Assembly: GCA_910584875.1 (NCBI GenBank)
Contig: CAJUDA010000012.1
Location: 1-64,000 of the forward strand
Origin: an uncultured Eubacterium sp.
Lineage (GTDB): Bacteria > Bacillota > Clostridia > Lachnospirales > Lachnospiraceae
Direction of reading: 5' to 3'
DNA length: 64,000 nt
The translations under genes were made by a program, and so were the position numbers. Under the pieces are notes generated by a model. The model worked only from the letters and a program-made list of their open reading frames with translations. It did no database searches and had not been told where the DNA came from. Shown in pieces: positions 25,022-33,563 of this stretch (position 1 is its first letter; each line of letters begins with the position of its first letter).

Positions 25022-25420
25022 ATGAATTACTACGACAATCCGGATTTCCTCTTCTCCTTTGAACAGGCCGCCATGCCCACGCTGGCTCCGGCGCCGGGCA
25101 GTACCCGGCTATGGGAAATGGAAGAGGACAATTCCTATCTCAAATATCTCTACCCGCAGATCACGCGGCAGATCAGTGAATTTGTAGAGGAGCAGTGCGA
25201 CCAGATGGAATACGAAGGCAGTCTTATGTTTGACGTCTATCCGGATAAAACAGCGCTGCAGATCACTGCTGCCGGCATCGAACGGGACTTCAGAAACAAA
25301 TACCCCGATGCCTATCCGGAAGAGGGAACTCTCCTGCGGGATATGATCGAGGTAGTCTATTTTCATGAGATCATGTACCGGCGCAGCCGGTACCGCAATC
25401 ACAAACGACTTTATTTATAA
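25022..25420 (+). CDS. Conserved hypothetical protein, 132 residues
   Basis: Not recognised as a named family. A small acidic soluble protein with no signal peptide and no membrane segment. It begins MNYYDNPDFLFSFEQA and has a helical core (YPQITRQISEFVEEQCDQME) and a basic tail (YRRSRYRNHKRLYL). GGGAG stands 7 bases before the ATG. It is the only plus-strand gene between 13970 and 37932 and overlaps the end of the convergent EAL gene by 10 bases. The ordered helices and divergent position suggest a real gene rather than a chance frame. Confidence 0.7.
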   Translation: MNYYDNPDFLFSFEQAAMPTLAPAPGSTRLWEMEEDNSYLKYLYPQITRQISEFVEEQCDQMEYEGSLMFDVYPDKTALQITAAGIERDFRNKYPDAYPEEGTLLRDMIEVVYFHEIMYRRSRYRNHKRLYL

Positions 25421-26889
25421 GCGCCAAAAGCTAATTTTTCAAACTCCGGTACAGGCATTGGTCTGGCAAACACATAACCCTGGATCAGATCGCATTTCAT
25501 CTGTTTCAGAAATTCTACCTGGTTCCGTTCCTCCACGCCTTCGGATATCGTATGCAGATCCAGTGCCTGTGCCAGCTGGATAACACTCTGGATGACATTT
25601 TTACCGCGTTCATTGTCCTCCTCCCTGTCATTGGCAAAAAAGACCCGGTCCAGTTTGAGCGCGTCAACCTGTACATCCTTTAACACATTGAGCGACGAAA
25701 ATCCACTGCCAAAATCATCGATCGAACACGAAAGCCCCACGTTATGTATCCTGCCCACCAGAGAATTGAGCTCCTCCATATCATTGTAAAACAGAGATTC
25801 CGTCAGCTCGATCTCTATGGATTTCGGCGGCACGTCGTATCTCTCCAGGATCTCTTCATAGGCGCGGAAAAAATCCGGGACATTGAAATGGCTCCGTGAC
25901 AGATTGACCGAGATCGGTATCGTCCGCCATCCCTCCCTCTGCCATCTCTCAACCATCCGGCAGACTTCCTCAAACATATAAAGATCAATATCCACAACAA
26001 AACCATTGCTCTCAAACAAAGGGATAAATTCATCCGGATAGATCATCCCCTCTTCCGGGTCCACCCAGCGCACCAGCGCCTCTGCACCGGCGATGGTCTC
26101 TCCCTCAAGTTCGTACTTGGGCTGCAGATACGGGATAAAATCCCCCCGCCCCAGCGAATCATGCATCTTCATCTCCAGCTCCTTTTCCCTGCCGAGCCGG
26201 AGCTTGTCCTTCTCATCATATATTCCCATAGGCACCCGGTAGCCCGGTGCGATCTTCTTCCTTGCCATATTGGCATGCTCCAGCATTGTACTTACCTCAA
26301 TGCTCTTGTCACTGATGACATAAACGCCAAAATAGAGGGTGATCCCGTAACGATTGCCGTTTTCGTCCGTGAGCTCTTCCATCTGCCGGCTGATCCTCTC
26401 CAGCCTCTCATCCAGCTTGGGCAGGGAATGATACCGCATCAGAATGCCGAAATTGTCTGCCATGATACGTCCTGATACCTCATCCCAGCGCAGCTCTGCA
26501 TCCACGATCGAGTGGATCTCATGCAGGATCCGGTCTCCCACAGAGTTACCATAGGTTTCATTGATCAGTTTAAAACGGTCAATATTGGCATAGACCAGGA
26601 CATAACTGGCATCACTGCGGAGCATTTTTTTTGCCACCCGCTCAAATTCTTTTTTATCCTTTCCACCCGTCACATCGTCCTGTCCAAAATGTTTATACAG
26701 CAGCTGATATTTCACGGCAACCATCAATACAAGAAATCCCGTCGTCAGTATCACAAGAAACGCCTTTGTCACGCTTCCCTCAAAACGGTCGAGCGTCCAT
26801 ATCATAAAAAGAAACAGTACAACAGCGGTAGCCAGATCCCAGATCAGGGCTCCCCGGAAGCTCTTTAACCGGACCAATACTTGTTTCAA
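25411..26889 (-). CDS. Membrane protein with degenerate GGDEF and EAL phosphodiesterase domains
   Basis: A 492-residue protein with two membrane helices in the first 60 residues. A GGDEF-like domain follows (about 75-210) in which the signature reads GRIMADNFG, so it cannot make c-di-GMP and may serve as a regulatory module. EAL (about 225-485) is complete: AEALVRW, ISVNLSR, IELTES, SIDDFGSGFSS, LKLDR, ISEGVE, QGYVFARP. It should hydrolyse c-di-GMP. The start is TTG at 26889 with AGGAGG 10 bases upstream. It overlaps the end of the convergent hypothetical gene by 10 bases. Confidence 0.9.
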   Translation of the reverse strand: MKQVLVRLKSFRGALIWDLATAVVLFLFMIWTLDRFEGSVTKAFLVILTTGFLVLMVAVKYQLLYKHFGQDDVTGGKDKKEFERVAKKMLRSDASYVLVYANIDRFKLINETYGNSVGDRILHEIHSIVDAELRWDEVSGRIMADNFGILMRYHSLPKLDERLERISRQMEELTDENGNRYGITLYFGVYVISDKSIEVSTMLEHANMARKKIAPGYRVPMGIYDEKDKLRLGREKELEMKMHDSLGRGDFIPYLQPKYELEGETIAGAEALVRWVDPEEGMIYPDEFIPLFESNGFVVDIDLYMFEEVCRMVERWQREGWRTIPISVNLSRSHFNVPDFFRAYEEILERYDVPPKSIEIELTESLFYNDMEELNSLVGRIHNVGLSCSIDDFGSGFSSLNVLKDVQVDALKLDRVFFANDREEDNERGKNVIQSVIQLAQALDLHTISEGVEERNQVEFLKQMKCDLIQGYVFARPMPVPEFEKLAFGAYK

Positions 26890-26968
26890 TGCCGCATTCC
26901 TCCTAATTCTTCGTAGTGAAATAAATTATAGTATGTTTAGGGAGAAAATACAAGCCTGTTTTATCTGC

Positions 26969-27388
26969 TTATACATCAAATTTTACTTCTTTATCACTCT
27001 TCTGTGTTTTTATAACGATATAGGGATAGCTTGCCTTCTGGCTGACCACCTCGTCTTCTCCCGGACCGTTCAGGCTGGTCTCCAGGCAGAGAGTATTTCC
27101 TTTTTCATAAAGCCCCACCACTTTGATATTAAATCCTCCGCTCGCCTGCTCTCCATACCCTACAGCAAGGTACAGATATTCCGCCTCCTGATACGTCATC
27201 TGAAACGCATTGATCTTCTTCGTGTCCACTTCCTTCCGGAAATCCTCAGGAATATCTGACGTGGGAACGACCGTATAATCCCAGTCCTTTCCCTTTTCCC
27301 CTCCCTCTTTCACAGTCTCACAGCCGGTGAGGCAAAAGAAAAGAAAGAATGATAATACAGCACTCAATACAACCCTTTTCAAACTCAT
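26969..27388 (-). CDS. PrcB-type lipoprotein
   Basis: A 139-residue lipoprotein. A signal peptide ends in the lipobox LTGC (Cys at about residue 20 from the chosen start). The rest matches the PrcB C-terminal type of domain: YLAVGYGEQASGGFNIKV near residues 75-92 and YPYIVIKT near the end. In Treponema PrcB binds the PrtP protease, but in Clostridia these proteins have no proven role. The ATG at 27388 has AGGAGG 9 bases upstream; an earlier in-frame start would add 10 polar residues before the signal. It stands between the S1-domain protein and the EAL protein with 70-80 base gaps. Confidence 0.75.
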   Translation of the reverse strand: MSLKRVVLSAVLSFFLFFCLTGCETVKEGGEKGKDWDYTVVPTSDIPEDFRKEVDTKKINAFQMTYQEAEYLYLAVGYGEQASGGFNIKVVGLYEKGNTLCLETSLNGPGEDEVVSQKASYPYIVIKTQKSDKEVKFDV

Positions 27389-27459
27389 AAGAAGTTCCTC
27401 CTGTTTGCTCATTATCATTCTATTCCAGAAATATTCAATTTATCACCAGAGGCATTCCG

Positions 27460-28395
27460 TTAATCATCCAGCTTTATCCCGGCAAGCAGTCCGGCAAGGG
27501 AAGTCGTCGCCTCTTCTTCATCGTGGTATTCCAGGTCAGTCCCCTTACCGTCCATATCATCACCGCCCACCTCCGGTGCAATATCCTCTGCCTCTTTCAT
27601 GCTCAGGCGGATCCTGCCCTCATTGACTTCCAGCACTTTTACTTTGACCCTCTGTCCCAGCTTCACTACCTCGTTCGGAGAGTGCAGAAATTTATTGCAG
27701 ATCTGGGAAATGTGCACCAGCCCTGTCAGTCCATTCCCGATATCGACAAACACTCCGTAAGATTCAATCCGCTGGATCTCTCCTTCTGTGACAAACCCTT
27801 TCTGCAGAGCATCCAGTTTCCTTTCCTGTTCCTTTGCCGCTCTCTCCCGCGCCACTTCCTTTGCCGAAAGCACCAGCCTGCGCTTCTCCGGATCAGCCGT
27901 GATCACGACAACCTCCAGTGTCTCCCCCACAAACGAATCTACATCTTCCACATATTCGAGCGACAGCTGCGACGCCGGGATAAATCCCCGTATCCCCTCG
28001 AGAAAAGCGACTACGCCGGCATTGACGCTGGTCAGTACCTTTACGGTAAAGACCGTCTTATCCTCCAGCGCTTGCTGCAGCTTCTTCCAGCTCTCTTCCT
28101 CTTTCGCCTCTTTCAGGGAAAGCAGGACTCTGCCCTGCCCGTCGTCCGGATCCAGTACCACTGCCGCCACACTGTCACCAGTCTGGATCTCATCCATCGC
28201 ATGAAAGGAAGGATCCTCACTGTATTCCCCTGCCGGGATCACACCCTGTGAAAAAGAATTCAGATCCACCAGGATCTCCTCCTCTTCCACGCTGACCACC
28301 GTGCCGGTTATGCGGTCCCCTTCACGAAAACGGCGGAAACTCGCATTAATTTCTTCTTCAAAATCCTTCATTGTCTCTTCCATTGTTTCACTCAT
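27460..28395 (-). CDS. S1 RNA-binding domain protein (ribosomal protein S1-like)
   Basis: A 311-residue protein with three S1 domains: about residues 25-97 (GDRITGTVVSVEEEEILVDL), 110-180 (EGIRGFIPASQLS) and 195-272 (TEGEIQRIESYGVFVDIGNG), followed by an acidic tail. The third is the most canonical RNA-binding OB fold (GLVHISQIC). Low-GC Gram-positives often carry short S1-like proteins of this kind; they may help translation of some mRNAs or RNA turnover. It follows ksgA by 28 bases in the same direction. An ATG at 28383 is an alternative start. Confidence 0.85.
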   Translation of the reverse strand: MSETMEETMKDFEEEINASFRRFREGDRITGTVVSVEEEEILVDLNSFSQGVIPAGEYSEDPSFHAMDEIQTGDSVAAVVLDPDDGQGRVLLSLKEAKEEESWKKLQQALEDKTVFTVKVLTSVNAGVVAFLEGIRGFIPASQLSLEYVEDVDSFVGETLEVVVITADPEKRRLVLSAKEVARERAAKEQERKLDALQKGFVTEGEIQRIESYGVFVDIGNGLTGLVHISQICNKFLHSPNEVVKLGQRVKVKVLEVNEGRIRLSMKEAEDIAPEVGGDDMDGKGTDLEYHDEEEATTSLAGLLAGIKLDD

Positions 28396-28423
28396 TCCTT
28401 CCTTCTTTTCGTCTTTTTATGCC

Positions 28424-29287
28424 TCAACGGCGCGCCAGCTCATCTGCCAGGGCAGCAAACTGCTCAAGCCCCAGTCTCTCGCCGCGGATCGCCGGATCAA
28501 GCCCCACTGCCTGGATCGCCTGCCGGATCTCTTCCTTTGAGAAGTCCAGCCCGCTGCTATTCGTCAGACCATTCTGCAGAGTCTTCCGCCGCTGGTTAAA
28601 CGAGGCACGGATCAGCCGGAACATCAGCTTCTCATCCTTTACCGCCACCGGAGTCCGGCTCAGGCAGTCCAGGCGGATCACCGCGCTTCCCACCGCCGGA
28701 CGCGGCATAAAACAATTCGGCGGGACATTCGCCGCCAGATACGGCCAGGCATAATACTGCACGGCAAGCGACAGCGCACCGTACTCCTTTGTTCCCGGCT
28801 GCGCCTGCATCCGTTCCGCCACTTCCTTCTGCACCATAACTGTCACATTCGCCAGCGGGACATGGCTCTCAAAAAGCTCCATAATGATCGGGGTCGTGAT
28901 ATAATAAGGCAGATTTGCCACCACCTTGACAGGTCTGCCGCCATTATACCGGTCTGCGATCCCCTGAATATCCTGCTTCAGTATATCGCCATGAATGATC
29001 TCAATATTATCATAACCGGAAAGTGTTTCCTGTAAGATCGGTATCAGCTTGGGATCGATCTCTACTGCCAGCACCTTTCCCGCACGCTCGCAAAGGTACT
29101 GGGTCAGCGTACCGATACCGGGACCGATCTCCAGCACAAAATCCTCTTTTCCGATTCCGGCAGCTTCTATGATCTTGTCCAGTACATGGGGATCGATCAG
29201 GAAATTCTGCCCGAATTTCTTCCTAAAATGAAAATCATGTCTCTGCAGAACCTGTATCGTCTCCTGCGGATTTGCCAGTTTCGCCAA
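28424..29287 (-). CDS. ksgA: 16S rRNA dimethyladenosine transferase
   Basis: A 287-residue enzyme that dimethylates two adjacent adenosines near the 3' end of 16S rRNA (A1518/A1519 in E. coli numbering). It shows KKFGQNFLID, the SAM motif LEIGPGIGTLT, EIDPKLIP, HGDILK and the catalytic NLPYYITTPI. The start is TTG at 29287 with AAAGGAAG about 9 bases upstream, giving MAKLANPQET; it overlaps the end of tatD by 53 bases. The operon metG-yaaA-tatD-ksgA is close to the usual Firmicutes order metG-tatD-(rnmV)-ksgA. Confidence 0.95.
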   Translation of the reverse strand: MAKLANPQETIQVLQRHDFHFRKKFGQNFLIDPHVLDKIIEAAGIGKEDFVLEIGPGIGTLTQYLCERAGKVLAVEIDPKLIPILQETLSGYDNIEIIHGDILKQDIQGIADRYNGGRPVKVVANLPYYITTPIIMELFESHVPLANVTVMVQKEVAERMQAQPGTKEYGALSLAVQYYAWPYLAANVPPNCFMPRPAVGSAVIRLDCLSRTPVAVKDEKLMFRLIRASFNQRRKTLQNGLTNSSGLDFSKEEIRQAIQAVGLDPAIRGERLGLEQFAALADELARR

Positions 29288-30092
29288 AATTATCTTCCTT
29301 TCTGGAATGTCTTCCTGCCAGACCATACAGCCTCTCTGCATTCTCTGTCGTCGTGCGGATGACTTCCTGTACAGTCATCCCCTTTAATTCCGCCACCTTC
29401 GCCGCCACATGGATCAGGCGGGAGGAATCATTACGTGTTCCGCGGTCCGGTTCCGGCGCCATATAGGGGCAGTCTGTCTCTAGTACGATCTTCTGGATGG
29501 GAAGCTCTTCCACGGTACGTTTCAGTTTTTTTGCGTTTTTAAATGTGACAACACCGCCTACACCGATAAAAAACCCCATCTCTGCATATTCTTTTGCCAT
29601 CTCAGGCGAATACGAATAACAATGGATAACGCCACCGCAGTCGTAGGCTTTTGTCTCTGTCAGGATCTGCATCGTCTCCTCTGCTGCCTCCCGGCTGTGG
29701 ATGATAACAGGAAGTCCCGTCTCTTTTGCTGCTTCGATCTGGCGCAGGAACCATCTGCGCTGGATCTCTGGCGACGGTTCCTGCCAGTGATAGTCCAGTC
29801 CGATCTCTCCGACTGCCACAACCTTTGGATGGGCTGCATGTTCACAGATCCAGTCCATATCCTGCTCAGTAAGTCCTCCGGTCTCACTGGGATGCACCCC
29901 CAGTGCAGCATAGACAAATTCATATTTCTCCGCCAGTGCCAGTGCCATCCGGCAGGATGCAGGGTCTGCCCCCACATCTACTACCCTGCCCACGCCGTTT
30001 TCTGCCAGCGAGCAGAGAAGCCTGTCCCGGTCGCCGTCAAATACCGAGTCATCATAATGGGCATGGGTATCAAATATCAGTTCCTGATTCAT
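29235..30092 (-). CDS. tatD: TatD-family metal-dependent DNase
   Basis: A 285-residue TIM-barrel hydrolase. Metal ligands are seen in DTHAHYDD, GEIGLDYHW, VIIHSREA, HCYSYS and LETDCPY. TatD proteins have 3'-5' exonuclease activity on DNA and act in repair. The C-terminal 25 residues beyond the usual ERLYGL end are extra and run into the ksgA start region. It begins 1 base after the yaaA stop, so translation is coupled. Confidence 0.93.
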   Translation of the reverse strand: MNQELIFDTHAHYDDSVFDGDRDRLLCSLAENGVGRVVDVGADPASCRMALALAEKYEFVYAALGVHPSETGGLTEQDMDWICEHAAHPKVVAVGEIGLDYHWQEPSPEIQRRWFLRQIEAAKETGLPVIIHSREAAEETMQILTETKAYDCGGVIHCYSYSPEMAKEYAEMGFFIGVGGVVTFKNAKKLKRTVEELPIQKIVLETDCPYMAPEPDRGTRNDSSRLIHVAAKVAELKGMTVQEVIRTTTENAERLYGLAGRHSRKEDNFGETGKSAGDDTGSAET

Positions 30093-30093
30093 G

Positions 30094-30852
30094 TTAATTC
30101 GATTCTCCTATCCGCTCAAAAACAAAATGGTTGTCCCCGGACTTCTTTTTATTGAACCGATATCCCATGTAATTAAATCTTTTCAGTTTGTCCGGGTCCT
30201 CAATCTTTTTTTCAGCCATGAAGCGAACCATCTGTCCCACCGCCATCCGTGTCATGACCGCTCTGCCTTTTGCCTCGCCCTCACTGGTCAGCTCAAGAAA
30301 ACGGATCGTAATATAGCGGTCATTTTCCTCCAGATATCTTCTCATGCATCTTTCATATGCCTCCGATACTAGACTTATGATAACGCCGCTCTCATCTCTC
30401 ACTTTGTCATAAAGTCTTCCGCCCCAGAAATCAAACAGATCACGACTGCGCCCTATCTTCACCTTCGATCCCAGCGGCAAACGATACGGCGTCACACCAT
30501 CCAGCGGTTTTAATACACCATAAAACCCGGACAGGATCCGCAGATGCTCCTGAAGATAAGCAATCTCTTTCTCTTCAAACAGGGGAACGCTCATATACCG
30601 GTAAACACCACCAATATATGAATAGATCGCCGGCGTCAGTCCCTGCCGCAGATCCATATGGTTCAGACGTTCTAAATTCTCTTTCGCGATCCCTTTACTG
30701 CCACCCCACAATGTAAGTAAGGTCTTACGGGACTGCTTCCTCATCCACGCCAGTATTTTCTCCGTCTGACCGAGATATACCGGCAGCCCTTCCGGTTCGG
30801 GGGCATCCTGTACTGAACTCATCTTGTCTGATGATGGTAAAATAATCCTCAT
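30094..30852 (-). CDS. yaaA: YaaA-family peroxide stress protein
   Basis: A 252-residue member of the YaaA (DUF328/UPF0246) family, starting MRIILPSSDKM in place of the common MRIILSPAKKM. Other family marks are YTGLY-like YSYIGGVYRYM, LRILSGFYGVLKPLDGVTPYRL and NYMGYRFN. E. coli YaaA lowers free iron and protects DNA during peroxide stress. GGAG stands upstream of the ATG. It sits between metG (19-base gap) and tatD (1-base gap), an insertion relative to the commoner metG-tatD order. Confidence 0.9.
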   Translation of the reverse strand: MRIILPSSDKMSSVQDAPEPEGLPVYLGQTEKILAWMRKQSRKTLLTLWGGSKGIAKENLERLNHMDLRQGLTPAIYSYIGGVYRYMSVPLFEEKEIAYLQEHLRILSGFYGVLKPLDGVTPYRLPLGSKVKIGRSRDLFDFWGGRLYDKVRDESGVIISLVSEAYERCMRRYLEENDRYITIRFLELTSEGEAKGRAVMTRMAVGQMVRFMAEKKIEDPDKLKRFNYMGYRFNKKKSGDNHFVFERIGESN

Positions 30853-30871
30853 TCTATCTTCTCCTTATCTC

Positions 30872-32842
30872 TCAGCAGATCTCCGCACCTGCCGGCATCG
30901 TTTTATCCGGCGTCATCAGGGCAAGCTTGCCATCGGCATCCTCTGCGCACAAAAGCATGCCCTCAGACAGCACGCCGGCAAGTTTCGCCGGTTTCAGATT
31001 GACCAGGACCATCACCTTTTTGCCCACCATATCCTCTGGCGAATAATACTTCTTGATCCCGGAAACGATCTGTTTGACCTCACTGCCGATCTTCACCTTG
31101 GAACAGAGCAGTTTCTTTGACTTCGGCACCTCTTCGCAGGCGATGATCTCGCCCACCTGGAACTGCATTTTCATAAAATCATCAAAGGTGATCTCCGGCT
31201 TTGCCTCGATATCGATCCCCTCCTCTGAGGATCCGTCGTCCGTTGCTCCCTCTGCCGGAGCGTCTCCTGCCTCTGCCTTTGCCGCCACTTCCTTCAGTAC
31301 CTCTTCCACATCCAGTCTGGCAAAAAGGATCTCCGGTTTTTCGACTACCTTTGTGCCGGACGGATACGCGCCAAAGGAACCAAGATCTGCCAGTTCACAG
31401 CTTTCCGCATGGATCTGCGACAGTATCTTCCCTGCTGTTTCCGGCATAAAGGAGCCCAGTAAGACAGCGCCAGTACGGATGCCCTCCATCAGATTGTAGA
31501 GAACCGTGGCAAGCCGGTCCTTCTTTGCCTCCTCTTTGGCAAGCACCCATGGTTCGGTCTCATCGATATATTTGTTGCAGCGCTTAAATAACGTAAAGAT
31601 CTCCGTGATGGCGTCGGCGACGCGGAGCTGGTCCATCTTCTCAGTCACCCGGCCCGGCGCTGCTTCTGCCACGGCGATGAGATCGGCATCCATCGTATCG
31701 GAAACGCCTTTATTCTCAACTACCCCGCCAAAATATTTATTACTCATCGAGATGGTGCGGTTCACCAGATTGCCAAGCGTATTGGCAAGATCCGAATTCA
31801 TGCGCTCCACCATAAGCTCCCATGTAATGACGCCATCATTCTCAAAGGGCATCTCATGCAGCACGAAATAGCGCACGGCATCCACGCCAAACCGTTCCAC
31901 CAGTTCATCCGCATACAGTACGTTTCCCTTGCTCTTGCTCATCTTGCCGTCACCCTGTAAGAGCCACGGATGACCAAACACCTGCTTCGGCAGCGGGATA
32001 TCCAGCGCCATCAGGATGATCGGCCAGTAGATCGTATGGAAACGGATGATGTCCTTGCCGATGAGATGCAGGTCTGCCGGCCAGTATCTGCCATAAAGCT
32101 CCCCATGATCACCGTCTGCATCGTAACCAAGCCCGGTAATATAGTTGCTGAGTGCATCCAGCCATACATATACGATATGCCCCGGATCAAAGTCCACCGG
32201 AATCCCCCACTGAAAACTGGTACGGGACACACAGAGATCCTGCAGACCCGGTTTCAGGAAATTGTTCACCATCTCATTTTTTCTGGACTCCGGCTGGATG
32301 AATTCCGGGTGATCCTCGATATGCTTCATCAGCCGGTCCTGATATTTACTGAGTTTCAGGAAATACGCCTCTTCCTTTGCCGGCTGGCACTCCCTGCCAC
32401 AGTCCGGGCACTTGCCGTCCACCAGCTGGGACGGGGTAAAGAAAGATTCACAGGGCGTACAGTACATTCCTTCATAATGCCCTTTATAAATATCACCTTT
32501 TTCATATAATTTTTTAAATATTTTTTTGATCTGTTTTTCATGATCTTCATCCGTCGTACGGATAAATTTGTCATAAGACGTATTCATCAGATCCCAGATC
32601 CTTTTGATCTCTGTCGATACCTGATCAACAAACTGCTTTGGTGAGATCCCCGCCTCTTCTGCTTTTAGTTCGATCTTCTGTCCATGTTCATCCGTTCCTG
32701 TCTGGAAACGCACGTCATATCCCTGAAACCGCTTGTAGCGCACGATGGCGTCCGCCAGTACGATCTCATAGGTATTTCCAATATGCGGCTTGCCTGATGT
32801 GTAGGCAATGGCTGTCGTCAGATAATATGGTTTCTTCTCCAT
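30872..32842 (-). CDS. metG: Methionyl-tRNA synthetase
   Basis: A 656-residue class I synthetase that charges tRNA-Met. HIGN (in TSGKPHIGNTY), a zinc-binding Cys cluster (CTPCESFF and CPDCGREC, about residues 127-148), KMSKS (DGKMSKSKGN) and a C-terminal tRNA-binding OB domain (about 550-656, FDDFMKMQFQVGEI) appear in order. An acidic linker (about 530-548) joins it to the body. GGAGG stands 8 bases before the ATG. It is the first gene of the metG-yaaA-tatD-ksgA operon and has a near-consensus promoter with a hairpin in its short leader. Confidence 0.97.
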   Translation of the reverse strand: MEKKPYYLTTAIAYTSGKPHIGNTYEIVLADAIVRYKRFQGYDVRFQTGTDEHGQKIELKAEEAGISPKQFVDQVSTEIKRIWDLMNTSYDKFIRTTDEDHEKQIKKIFKKLYEKGDIYKGHYEGMYCTPCESFFTPSQLVDGKCPDCGRECQPAKEEAYFLKLSKYQDRLMKHIEDHPEFIQPESRKNEMVNNFLKPGLQDLCVSRTSFQWGIPVDFDPGHIVYVWLDALSNYITGLGYDADGDHGELYGRYWPADLHLIGKDIIRFHTIYWPIILMALDIPLPKQVFGHPWLLQGDGKMSKSKGNVLYADELVERFGVDAVRYFVLHEMPFENDGVITWELMVERMNSDLANTLGNLVNRTISMSNKYFGGVVENKGVSDTMDADLIAVAEAAPGRVTEKMDQLRVADAITEIFTLFKRCNKYIDETEPWVLAKEEAKKDRLATVLYNLMEGIRTGAVLLGSFMPETAGKILSQIHAESCELADLGSFGAYPSGTKVVEKPEILFARLDVEEVLKEVAAKAEAGDAPAEGATDDGSSEEGIDIEAKPEITFDDFMKMQFQVGEIIACEEVPKSKKLLCSKVKIGSEVKQIVSGIKKYYSPEDMVGKKVMVLVNLKPAKLAGVLSEGMLLCAEDADGKLALMTPDKTMPAGAEIC

Positions 32843-32874
32843 AAATAATTCCTCCAGATATTTACTTTACAGGA

Positions 32875-32900
32875 AAAACCCGTCTGAAAAGGCGGGTTTT
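32875..32900 (-). terminator. Hairpin with T-run in the metG leader
   Basis: Ten-pair stem (32875-32884 with 32891-32900, 6-base loop) followed on the minus strand by five T. It lies between the promoter at 32924-32952 and the metG start, so it would form about 17 bases into the transcript. It may end read-through from the broken ABC gene or attenuate metG. Confidence 0.6.
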
Positions 32901-32923
32901 CATGCGTCCTTCATTATTTATCT

Positions 32924-32952
32924 ATTGTAGGAAAAAACAGGAAGATTGTCAA
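32924..32952 (-). promoter_or_regulatory. Sigma-A promoter of metG
   Basis: On the minus strand a perfect TTGACA (32952-32947), 17-base spacer and TACAAT (32929-32924). Predicted transcription start is near 32917, giving a leader of about 75 bases. Confidence 0.8.
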
Positions 32953-32956
32953 GAAA

Positions 32957-33406
32957 TTACTTTGCCGCAATGTCCTGCATTTTTATGATCCTCCCACATC
33001 TCCCTGCCACCTCTTCATCGTGTGTCACGATCAGGATCGTATGCCCCTCCTGGTTCAAATGACTCAGTAATTCCATAATCTCACCGGATGTCACCTGATC
33101 CAGCGCCCCTGTCGGCTCGTCAGCCAGAATGATCCGGGGACGGTTCACCAGTGCCCGGGCGATAGCAACTCTTTGTTTTTGCCCCCCTGATAACTGCGAC
33201 GGTTTTTTCCCCTCTTCCTTTTCCAGTCCAACCTTCCCTAACATTTCCCGGCAGCGGCCTGCTTTTTCTTTTTTTGAAATTTTCTTAGCTGAATATAAAT
33301 TGTAGATATCCATAGCCATCTTTACATTTTCATAGGCAGTTAATTCCGGGATCAGATGAAAACTATCCATATTTTTTCCTAAAACAAAACCGTCACACCC
33401 GATTCT
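32957..33406 (-). pseudogene. ABC transporter ATP-binding protein, N-terminal part lost
   Basis: From 33370 a frame of 137 codons carries the second half of a MacB/LolD-type ATPase: FHLIPELTAYENV (just after the Q-loop), signature LSGGQKQRVAIARAL, Walker B IILADEPTGALD and H-loop VTHD. The frame stays open upstream to 33406 and still reads ABC-like residues (GFVLGKN). The Walker A half is missing. No permease gene is next to it. It cannot bind ATP normally and is best seen as a relic left by a deletion. The break at about 33406 joins it to an unrelated fragment. Confidence 0.8.
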
Positions 33407-33531
33407 TTATAAATCCAGTCATAGTATATTCTTTGCAATCCATTGCGATTGTGATACTCTTTTAGAGGTACAAATTTGAATTCCCACTTGAGATCTTTTA
33501 GGGATTTAATAACTGCTATATCTTGATGGAA
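33379..33531 (-). pseudogene. Unrecognised gene fragment fused to the ABC relic
   Basis: An open stretch of 50 codons between two stops, with no start codon. It reads like protein (SLKDLKWEFKFVPLKEY, then LQRIYYDWIYK) up to the point where it overlaps the ABC relic in another frame. I do not recognise the family. It probably is the inner part of a gene whose ends were lost when the two fragments joined near 33406. Confidence 0.3.
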
Positions 33532-33563
33532 CTATGTAGATGTGAATCGATGCGGAAGATTCG

